The notes beneath the pieces were generated by a model. That model was not told the DNA's origin. It worked only from the letters and a program-made list of their open reading frames with translations, and made no database searches. A program made the translations under genes and the position numbers. Positions 1-5,020 of a stretch of DNA of 5,539 bases are shown piece by piece. Where the stretch lies: the NCBI GenBank assembly GCA_040756715.1, contig JBFLYE010000017.1, positions 1-5,539 of the forward strand, written 5' to 3'. The first letter of the stretch is position 1; each line of letters opens with the position of its first letter. Source of the stretch: JBFLYE01 sp040756715 [NCBI: bacterium]. GTDB lineage: Bacteria > UBA9089 > UBA9088.

Positions 1-50
1 TTTTGAAGTAGTTCTTCTTCTGGTTCCATCTCTATTATATTTATCGGCAT
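1..50 (-). CDS. Possible 5' end of an unknown minus-strand gene (partial)
   Basis: An open minus-strand frame begins with ATG at 50-48 and runs off the left edge after 16 codons, reading MPINIIEMEPEEELLQ. The acidic stretch after the second Met looks protein-like but is far too short to assign a family. No Shine-Dalgarno sequence precedes the ATG; a second ATG at 29-27 is an alternative start. A TTGACA hexamer lies at 75-70 on the same strand, but no good -10 follows it at normal spacing. The gene would be divergent from the macro-domain operon. The opposite strand also has a short open frame (2-52, ending in TAA) that reads as hydrophobic residues, so a plus-strand gene ending here cannot be excluded. 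Function unknown. Confidence 0.3.
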   Translation of the reverse strand, partial: MPINIIEMEPEEELLQ

Positions 51-69
51 AAAATGAGAAAAAGTTAAC

Positions 70-81
70 TGTCAAAGAGCA
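70..81 (-). promoter_or_regulatory. boxA-like / TTGACA motif upstream of the left partial gene
   Basis: On the minus strand this reads TGCTCTTTGACA. It matches the E. coli rRNA antitermination boxA consensus TGCTCTTTAACA at 11 of 12 positions, and its last six bases are a perfect -35 hexamer TTGACA. Either reading could be right. No rRNA start is visible downstream before the window ends, and the best -10 candidates at 15-18 nt spacing match TATAAT poorly. Seen: the string. Inferred: any role. Confidence 0.25.
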
Positions 82-172
82 ATTTTTGAGAAACGAACTT
101 CAAGGTTGCGAAAAATAAGAAATTTTACCTTTTATTTTCCCATTGTAACCTGTATCATTATAAGCATAATCC

Positions 173-207
173 TTACCATTATTTTCTTTATCATAAAAAA
201 ATGGTAA
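173..207. repeat. Imperfect inverted repeat / potential hairpin in the divergent spacer
   Basis: TTACCATT (173-180) pairs with AATGGTAA (200-207). After one A-A mismatch the stem continues with TTTT (182-185) against AAAA (195-198), giving 12 of 13 pairs and a 9-nt loop at 186-194. The right arm covers the position of the -35 element of the predicted operon promoter (202-207). No T-tract follows on either strand, so it does not look like an intrinsic terminator. An operator for the downstream operon is possible but is inference. Confidence 0.45.
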
Positions 208-230
208 CTATTCAGGTCTAAAGGTATAAT
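202..230 (+). promoter_or_regulatory. Predicted promoter of the macro-domain/efp/accB-like/tsaD operon
   Basis: A perfect TATAAT lies at 225-230. Seventeen bases upstream is TGGTAA (202-207), a weak -35 matching TTGACA at 3 of 6 positions. The implied start site near 236-238 gives a leader of about 53 nt before the ATG at 290. No other convincing promoter is seen before the first gene, and all four downstream genes overlap, so this one promoter may drive the whole operon. The weak -35 suggests that an activator or another element helps. Confidence 0.45.
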
Positions 231-238
231 AAATATTG

Positions 239-258
239 TCAAAAAAAGCTTTTTTTGA
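239..258. repeat. Perfect 20-bp palindrome at the predicted transcript start
   Basis: Seven A, then GC, then seven T, flanked by TC and GA, form a perfect 20-bp dyad with its centre between 248 and 249. It starts one to three bases after the predicted start site of the operon promoter and lies wholly in the untranslated leader. As DNA it could be an operator half-site pair; as RNA it could only fold if some central pairs open to make a loop. It is not followed by a terminator-like context and lies before the first gene. Confidence 0.5.
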
Positions 259-289
259 TATACTTTGCTGATTAAAGGCTAAATTTACG

Positions 290-811
290 ATGATAAAGAT
301 TATCCTTTCTGATATAACTGAGCAAGATTGTGATGCAATTGTCAATGCGGCAAATTCTAGTTTAATGGGTGGAGGTGGGGTTGATGGAGCAATCCATAGA
401 AAGGGTGGAGAAAAAATCCTTGAGGAATGCAAGGAGATTATAAAAAAGATAGGGTATCTTGAAACAGGAAGGGCTGTCATTACAAGGGGTGGAAACCTTA
501 AGGCAAAATTTGTTATCCATACCGTAGGTCCAATCTGGAGGGGTGGAAAAAATAGGGAGGAAAGCCTTTTAAAGAGCTGTTATCAAGAGAGCCTAAAGCT
601 TGCTTTGGAAAATAATTTAAAAACAATTGCATTCCCATCCATATCTACAGGTGCTTATGGCTATCCAAAGGAATTGGCTGCACCTGTTGCGCTGAGAGCG
701 GTTTCTGATTTTTTAAAGGAAGAAAAAGGAATACAAGAGGTAAGGTTTGTCTTGTTTGATAAAGAAACATTTTCTGTTTATAAGGAGGCATTAGATGATC
801 TCAGCGGTTGA
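290..811 (+). CDS. ymdB: Macro-domain protein, YmdB-like O-acetyl-ADP-ribose deacetylase
   Basis: A single macro domain fills all 173 residues, close to the 177 of E. coli YmdB. Proteins of this family bind ADP-ribose and hydrolyse O-acetyl-ADP-ribose, and some remove mono-ADP-ribose from acidic residues; E. coli YmdB also modulates RNase III. The hallmark NAAN at 19-22 is followed by MGGGGVDGAIH (26-36). N22 and D32 correspond to the catalytic-site N25 and D35 of YmdB, and D8 to the adenine-binding aspartate. HTVGPIWRGG (77-86) and the phosphate loop STGAYGYP (119-126) are present, so the active site looks intact. ATG at 290 is the only usable start: an in-frame stop lies at 269-271, and AAAGG (274-278) is a weak, distant Shine-Dalgarno. 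The 3' end overlaps efp by 17 bases, so the two are almost certainly co-transcribed. The exact physiological substrate is not deducible. Confidence 0.92.
   Translation: MIKIILSDITEQDCDAIVNAANSSLMGGGGVDGAIHRKGGEKILEECKEIIKKIGYLETGRAVITRGGNLKAKFVIHTVGPIWRGGKNREESLLKSCYQESLKLALENNLKTIAFPSISTGAYGYPKELAAPVALRAVSDFLKEEKGIQEVRFVLFDKETFSVYKEALDDLSG
782..788 (+). promoter_or_regulatory. Strong Shine-Dalgarno of efp, inside the macro-domain gene
   Basis: AAGGAGG ends six bases before the ATG at 795. It is the best ribosome-binding site in the window and fixes the efp start inside the coding end of the upstream gene. It implies that efp is translated at a high rate independently of the macro-domain gene. 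Confidence 0.8.
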
Positions 812-1358
812 TTTAAGGGCGGGGAAGAATATTGAATTTAACAATTCAATATGCACGGTGGTTGATTTTGCCCATATAAAACCAGGAAAAGGACCTGCAT
901 TTGTCAGGGTAAAGCTCAAATCCTGGAATACAGATGCTACAACAGAATACACATTTAGACCTGAACAAAAATTTACCCATGTTGAGGTTTATGAAAAGCA
1001 AAAGCAATATCTCTATAGAAATGGCGATGAATATTGTTTTATGGATACAGAGACATATGAACAGGTAAGTATAGGAAAGGACATTCTAAAGGATAATGCA
1101 AAGTATCTTACAGAAAATATGAATGTAGACTTTCTTGAGTATGACGGAAGGGTGGTCGGAGTAAAGCTTCCTCTAGTGGTTGAGCAGAAAATAAAAGAGA
1201 CAGAGCCAGGATTTAAGGGAGATACAGCAACGGGTGGGACAAAGCCAGCCATTACAGAGACAGGTTTAAACATCTCTGTTCCATTGTTTATTGAGATAGG
1301 CGATGTTGTAAAGATTGACACAAGAACGGGAAGTTATATTGAAAGAGTGAAGAAATGA
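795..1358 (+). CDS. efp: Elongation factor P with a PGKGP loop
   Basis: The 187-residue protein has the normal EF-P length and its three beta-barrel domains. EF-P binds between the ribosomal P and E sites and relieves stalling on consecutive prolines. It opens with MISAVDLRAGKNIEF, and the loop that reaches the peptidyl-transferase centre reads HIKPGKGPAFVR (27-38), with K32 at the tip. The family signature KGDTATGGTKPA is at 141-152, and the C terminus GSYIERVKK is typical. The residue after KG is Pro, giving the palindromic PGKGP loop reported in an actinobacterial EF-P subfamily whose lysine stays unmodified; most EF-Ps have another residue there. No modification gene (epmA, epmB, earP) is seen nearby. 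The gene overlaps the upstream macro-domain gene by 17 bases and the next gene by the ATGA at 1355-1358, so it is mid-operon. The family call is certain; the lack of modification is inference. Confidence 0.97.
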   Translation: MISAVDLRAGKNIEFNNSICTVVDFAHIKPGKGPAFVRVKLKSWNTDATTEYTFRPEQKFTHVEVYEKQKQYLYRNGDEYCFMDTETYEQVSIGKDILKDNAKYLTENMNVDFLEYDGRVVGVKLPLVVEQKIKETEPGFKGDTATGGTKPAITETGLNISVPLFIEIGDVVKIDTRTGSYIERVKK

Positions 1359-1714
1359 AAGAGGAAAGAATAAGGGAATTGAATACCCTGATGAACAAGA
1401 TGGGTATCCTCGAATTGGAGGTAAAGGATGGTGATTTTGAGTGTAAGATAAAAAAGCGATCCCTATCGCCCCTGCCAGTAATGCAAGAGGAGGAAAAAAA
1501 CCTTCCCATTGTTATAAAATCACCCACGGTTGGCATTTTTTATCCCAAAGTAGAGGAAAACAATATTGTTTCATCCTCACAGGCTATAGGAACCATAATG
1601 GTTGTAGGTCATCCCCATGAGGTTGTTTCTCCCCAGGATGGAAAGGTTATTCAGGTTTTGGTAAAGGAGGGATTTCCCGTTGAATATGGCCAGCCTTTAG
1701 TTCTCATTTCATAA
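1355..1714 (+). CDS. Biotin carboxyl carrier-like protein lacking the biotinyl-lysine
   Basis: By position after efp and by sequence this is an AccB-family protein, but it is only 119 residues against about 155 in E. coli. Residues 1-34 resemble the AccB N terminus; the usual Ala/Pro linker is cut to about 15 residues; 55-119 form the biotinyl-domain barrel (SPTVGIFYP at 56-64, PVEYGQPLVLIS at 108-119). Aligned to E. coli AccB, the EAMKM motif becomes MVVGH (82-86), with Gly85 in place of the lysine that carries biotin and no lysine from 66 to 96. About eight residues are also missing after FY, where E. coli has its thumb loop. It therefore should not be biotinylated. It joins efp by ATGA and tsaD by TAATG, and accC does not follow. 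The frame is intact, which argues for a maintained protein. It may resemble plant BADC proteins, non-biotinylated AccB homologues that regulate acetyl-CoA carboxylase, or have a new role; neither is shown. Confidence 0.85.
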   Translation: MKEERIRELNTLMNKMGILELEVKDGDFECKIKKRSLSPLPVMQEEEKNLPIVIKSPTVGIFYPKVEENNIVSSSQAIGTIMVVGHPHEVVSPQDGKVIQVLVKEGFPVEYGQPLVLIS

Positions 1715-2700
1715 TGTTCCTTGGCATTGAAACCTCCTGCGATGAGACAAGCATTGGGGTAATTGACGAAAATTACAACCTCCTTTCCTGTGTCATATTT
1801 TCTCAGGATGAGATTCATAAAGAATGGGGTGGTATCTTTCCAGAGCTTGCATCCAGGGCACACCTTGAAAGGATAAGGATGGTATTTGACAAGGCAATTT
1901 TGGATGCTGATATTAAAATTAGTGATATTAAGGCAATTGGGGTAACATATGGGCCTGGGCTTATTGGTTCTCTTCTTGTAGGTCTTTCATTCGCCAAAGG
2001 GTTAAGTATTTCTTTAAATGTCCCATTGTATGGGATAAACCACCTTGATGGACATCTCTCCCTTCCCTTGATTGAGAATAGAAACATTCCCCTTCCTGGC
2101 ATAGGGCTTATTGTATCAGGTGGCCATACTGAGCTTGTATATATCAAGGATTGGGGGATATATGAAAGCCTGGGAAGAACCCTTGATGATGCTGTGGGAG
2201 AGGCGTTTGATAAGGTGGCAAGGCTTCTTGGGTTTTCCTTCCCTGGCGGACCAATCATAGATGAGATTTCTAAAAAGGGAAAGCCGAGCATAAAATTCCC
2301 TATTGCTAAGATAAAAAAGAAAGGATTTGATTTCAGCTTTTCAGGGATTAAAACCGCTGTTTTTTATTATTTAAGGGACAATAAAGGCTATTCAAGAGAG
2401 GATGTTGCTTGTTCTTTTCAGGAGGCTGTAATAAGGGCTTTGATAATTAGGGTTAAAGAAGCTTTATCTTATAAGGATGCAAAAAGCATTATCTTAGGTG
2501 GTGGGGTTGCTTGTAATACCCTGCTTAGACAGAGAATAAAAGAAGAGGGAGAAAAAAGAAAAATCCCTATATTCTTCCCCTCAAAAAGGCTATGTATAGA
2601 TAATGGAGCAATGATAGCAGCTGCTCTTTTAAGAAAGATTAGAAATAACGAACCTCCCTTTCCCCTCTCTATTTCTCCTGAACCAAGTATTAAGCTATGA
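1714..2700 (+). CDS. tsaD: tRNA N6-threonylcarbamoyladenosine transferase TsaD
   Basis: TsaD (Gcp/Kae1/Qri7 family) transfers the threonylcarbamoyl group from threonylcarbamoyl-AMP to A37 of ANN-decoding tRNAs, working in bacteria with TsaB and TsaE. The 328-residue length is close to the 337 of E. coli. The N terminus MFLGIETSCDETSIGV is diagnostic, followed by GGIFPELASRAHL (39-51), the ASKHA fold glycine motif YGPGLIGSLLVG (79-90), and the metal-binding histidines H110 and H114 in INHLDGHL. VSGGHTEL (134-141), LDDAVGEAFDKVARLLG and GGGVACN follow, and D296 in CIDNGAMIA is the C-terminal metal ligand. All key residues are present. The start overlaps the stop of the AccB-like gene by one base (TAATG) and no Shine-Dalgarno is visible, so translation is probably coupled. 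It is the last gene of the operon and converges on acsB. TsaB and TsaE are not in the window. Confidence 0.97.
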   Translation: MFLGIETSCDETSIGVIDENYNLLSCVIFSQDEIHKEWGGIFPELASRAHLERIRMVFDKAILDADIKISDIKAIGVTYGPGLIGSLLVGLSFAKGLSISLNVPLYGINHLDGHLSLPLIENRNIPLPGIGLIVSGGHTELVYIKDWGIYESLGRTLDDAVGEAFDKVARLLGFSFPGGPIIDEISKKGKPSIKFPIAKIKKKGFDFSFSGIKTAVFYYLRDNKGYSREDVACSFQEAVIRALIIRVKEALSYKDAKSIILGGGVACNTLLRQRIKEEGEKRKIPIFFPSKRLCIDNGAMIAAALLRKIRNNEPPFPLSISPEPSIKL

Positions 2701-2751
2701 TTTTAATAAATCCTTACTGTGATACCTAAACACATACTTGCATTTTGAATT
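2701..2751. other. Convergent tsaD/acsB gap without a recognisable terminator
   Basis: These 51 AT-rich bases separate two converging stop codons. I see no GC-rich stem followed by a T-run on either strand. The only inverted repeat nearby (CAAGTAT at 2684-2690 with ATACTTG at 2734-2740) has a 43-nt loop and is unlikely to terminate transcription. Transcripts from the two sides may overlap or end by Rho. Confidence 0.4.
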
Positions 2752-4962
2752 TTATATTATCGCCTCCATTGAGAGACAGGGATGGTTTTTCTCTTTGCAC
2801 CAATTTAAGACTTCCTCTTCGGTTAAGGCGTTTTCCTCAGTGGCAATTAGCTCAAAAAGATTGGGAATTCCCTCCTCTTCTCCCCTTCTTTTTAATACAT
2901 CGGCAAGGGCTTCCTTTAACTTATTTGGCATCCAAACAAGCCTCTTTATTCCACCCTCTGCCTTAAGATACTTCTTTGAGCCGATATAAAACTTTGAATG
3001 TCCAATAAATCCAGGGGTTTGCTGGCCTCCACCTACAGAGCCAGCTAGGGTTGAGAATTTCATGCCGCAAGGGGTCATCCCAGTATGGTCTCTATCCACA
3101 ATCATAATCCCAGAAACCGAAGGAAGGAGAACCGAGATGCACTCAAAGCAACCGCAGGAAGTCATTGGGTCAACCATTATTGAATAGGCAGACATTCGTT
3201 CAATCTTGTTGTGAGACCTCTCTAAAACAGCTCTATTTACATTATCCCATTGCCCAAGGCTTTCATCAATAACATTTCCCTTTTTTATTGGCTGATTTGG
3301 TCCAGTTGGAGAGATTTGATGGGCGGCTTTTGTATCAAGCCAGTTATATGCTCCGCATAAGCCAGAACGCTCTGGGGTAACAATACAGACATGGTTTGGA
3401 GCAAATGATTGGCATAGGGTGCAGGAATAGAAGGTATCTACGCCTTCATCGGTTAAGCCAGCCATCCTTTCATCCCTTGCTTTATAAACCTTTCTGGCAA
3501 TCTCCCTTTTTTCCTTTATCGTTTCTTCTTCTGTATAGAGAAAAACAGAAACCTTATCAAGAATACTTGAATATTCATGGTGGAATTTGGCATAGATTAT
3601 CTTTCCAATATGGACTAGCCTAAAACCATTCTTATACGCCTCCTTGCTTATCCTTATCCAGCTTATATCCCTCTGGCCTATATGCAAAACACCCGAGGCG
3701 GCATTTAGGGATTCATGGATATGACGCTCTAATATTGGCTCAAAATCCTTTTGCATTTTTGCACCAGAAACCTCAACCCATATCCCCAAAGCCATAGAGC
3801 CTCCTTCCTCTACACTATCAAGGTCAAAGCCGATAACCTCTATTTTTCCATCCTCTACCTCATTGCTTGGCTTTGTGGTTACATATTCAAAGGTGGGTTT
3901 TTTTGTTCTCATCTCATTTATCTCAACAAACATATCCTCCTTTCTTATCCTTTCTCCCGAAAAGGCAGGGCCATAGGGAACAGGTATGTCAATCTTTGCC
4001 GTAATTACCTTAAGCCCTCTGACATATATCGCCTTCTCTACCATTTTGTCAAAGGGAACATTGGAAACAACATGCTCATACATACAAACACCGGTAGGAA
4101 GGATTTCGGGAATTGGCGTATAAGAGATTACCGGAAATCCATAGTTTATTGCCCCTGCTGCTGTAGCATACCATTCATCTGAAACCTCTCCTAATGCAAG
4201 GATAAAGGCAAATACCCGATGGCGATTATATAAAAGGTTTCTTCTATAATCTCCGGGTGCAACACCACCAAAGGACATTGCGGCACGAGAGGCAAAACCC
4301 AAAGCAAAAACAGCAGAATATATATCCTTGCCAAATGGAACAAGCCTAGTTTCCCATCCCAATTGGACATCAGCCTCCCTTAATTGCTCTGCCATTGAAA
4401 CACCGTTGTTTTCTGCGTGTAAAAAGACATAGAGAGTTTTTTCTTGAAGTTCCCTTGCTAGTTTAGCGGCCGTCTCTTTATCAGGGCAACAACCCACACA
4501 GGCAGCAAACCCAGGGGCAGAGCCATCAACAAATTCAATCCCCCTCTCCCTCATTATCTTATCATCTGCTGCACCAAGCCATAGATGGGTTTCATCTGGA
4601 GAGGGTGCGATAAAATAGGGGCAGGGGTCTTCTAAATATTTTAATACCTCAATGATCTCCTCATTCCATAAGGTTGCCATTCCAGCATCAAGGGTCTCTC
4701 CAAGGTATGGAAGGTTAATGTGTTTTGCGGGAATTTCTGGAAGCAAATCCTTTGCCATTTTTAAAACCTTCTCACAATCAGCAAGGGTTTTTACCGGAAT
4801 TCCTGTCATTGCATAGATTATGGGAAGATAATAGCCGGTGTTTGGAAATTCAATGCTTTTTTCTGGAGAAAATCTATCAATTGCCTTAAAAAGCCTTGTT
4901 TCTGCCTCCTTGGCTATTCTGTGCGCTCCCCTTATTGCAGCTTGAGCAATTATTTTTGACAT
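2752..4962 (-). CDS. acsB: Acetyl-CoA synthase (CODH/ACS complex, bacterial AcsB)
   Basis: AcsB condenses CO, a methyl group from the corrinoid iron-sulfur protein and CoA into acetyl-CoA in the Wood-Ljungdahl pathway. At 736 residues it is a full-length bacterial form (about 729 in Moorella), including the N-terminal domain that docks on CO dehydrogenase; archaeal CdhC lacks that domain. The A-cluster is complete: CTLC with C514 and C517, C526 in PNHVC, C536 in SGLC, and CGC (603-605). These match Moorella C506, C509, C518, C528, C595 and C597 with a constant offset of eight. C514, C526 and C536 would hold the Fe4S4 cluster, C517 would bridge it to the proximal nickel, and C603 and C605 would bind the distal nickel. 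F520 and W435 sit where Moorella has pocket aromatics. An unusual C155-x-x-C158-C159 lies in the N-terminal domain. No other pathway gene is in the window. It has its own promoter, with no Shine-Dalgarno before the ATG. Confidence 0.97.
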   Translation of the reverse strand: MSKIIAQAAIRGAHRIAKEAETRLFKAIDRFSPEKSIEFPNTGYYLPIIYAMTGIPVKTLADCEKVLKMAKDLLPEIPAKHINLPYLGETLDAGMATLWNEEIIEVLKYLEDPCPYFIAPSPDETHLWLGAADDKIMRERGIEFVDGSAPGFAACVGCCPDKETAAKLARELQEKTLYVFLHAENNGVSMAEQLREADVQLGWETRLVPFGKDIYSAVFALGFASRAAMSFGGVAPGDYRRNLLYNRHRVFAFILALGEVSDEWYATAAGAINYGFPVISYTPIPEILPTGVCMYEHVVSNVPFDKMVEKAIYVRGLKVITAKIDIPVPYGPAFSGERIRKEDMFVEINEMRTKKPTFEYVTTKPSNEVEDGKIEVIGFDLDSVEEGGSMALGIWVEVSGAKMQKDFEPILERHIHESLNAASGVLHIGQRDISWIRISKEAYKNGFRLVHIGKIIYAKFHHEYSSILDKVSVFLYTEEETIKEKREIARKVYKARDERMAGLTDEGVDTFYSCTLCQSFAPNHVCIVTPERSGLCGAYNWLDTKAAHQISPTGPNQPIKKGNVIDESLGQWDNVNRAVLERSHNKIERMSAYSIMVDPMTSCGCFECISVLLPSVSGIMIVDRDHTGMTPCGMKFSTLAGSVGGGQQTPGFIGHSKFYIGSKKYLKAEGGIKRLVWMPNKLKEALADVLKRRGEEEGIPNLFELIATEENALTEEEVLNWCKEKNHPCLSMEAII

Positions 4963-4984
4963 TTTAAGATTAAAATTATATAAT
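4956..4984 (+). promoter_or_regulatory. Consensus sigma70-type promoter for the bS22-glmU unit
   Basis: TTGACA (4956-4961), a 17-base spacer and TATAAT (4979-4984) form a perfect consensus promoter. The expected start near 4991 gives a leader of about 30 nt before the ATG at 5021. The -35 hexamer lies inside the first codons of acsB on the other strand. Strong constitutive expression is expected, fitting a ribosomal protein and a cell-wall precursor enzyme. Confidence 0.85.
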
Positions 4985-4985
4985 T
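4974..4985. repeat. 12-bp palindrome forming a shared, two-way -10 element
   Basis: AATTATATAATT is a perfect palindrome. It contains TATAAT on both strands (4979-4984 plus, 4980-4975 minus), so RNA polymerase could melt the same site in either direction. It is the common core of the two divergent promoters here. Confidence 0.75.
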
Positions 4986-5003
4986 AAAGTCTAAAATTTG
5001 CAA
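4975..5003 (-). promoter_or_regulatory. Promoter of acsB, overlapping the divergent one
   Basis: On the minus strand TTGCAA (5003-4998, four of six matches to TTGACA) is followed after exactly 17 bases by a perfect TATAAT (4980-4975). The predicted start near 4970-4965 leaves only about 3-8 nt before the ATG at 4962, and the sequence between has no Shine-Dalgarno, so the acsB mRNA is predicted to be leaderless. Because the -10 is shared with the opposite promoter, the two probably compete for polymerase. Confidence 0.7.
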
Positions 5004-5010
5004 AATAATT

Positions 5011-5016
5011 AAGAGG
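5011..5016 (+). promoter_or_regulatory. Ribosome-binding site of the bS22-like gene
   Basis: AAGAGG ends four bases before the ATG at 5021. It supports translation of the small gene, which would otherwise be easy to miss. Confidence 0.6.
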
Positions 5017-5020
5017 TAAA

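Noticed and set aside
2-52. A plus-strand open stretch ending in TAA that reads as hydrophobic residues, considered as the end of an upstream membrane protein.
   Set aside because: Only 16 codons; hydrophobic residues are expected opposite a Glu-rich frame, and the minus-strand reading starts with an ATG. It cannot be decided from this window.
211-222. A 12-base exact inverted match to 954-965 inside efp (TTCAGGTCTAAA / TTTAGACCTGAA), making both read YTFRPE.
   Set aside because: About one such match is expected by chance in a window of this size and base composition, and nothing links the two sites.
1711-1717. A possible frameshift or fusion between the AccB-like gene and tsaD, because of the one-base overlap.
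   Set aside because: Both proteins have complete family ends here; TAATG is a normal stop-start coupling.
2684-2740. An inverted repeat CAAGTAT/ATACTTG spanning the tsaD end, considered as a bidirectional terminator.
   Set aside because: Only seven pairs, a 43-nt loop, low GC and no T-run.
3751-4182. A 143-codon open frame on the plus strand inside acsB, plus other long frames opposite or inside efp, tsaD and the macro-domain gene.
   Set aside because: They are shadows of strongly supported genes, have no recognisable domains and lack Shine-Dalgarno sites.
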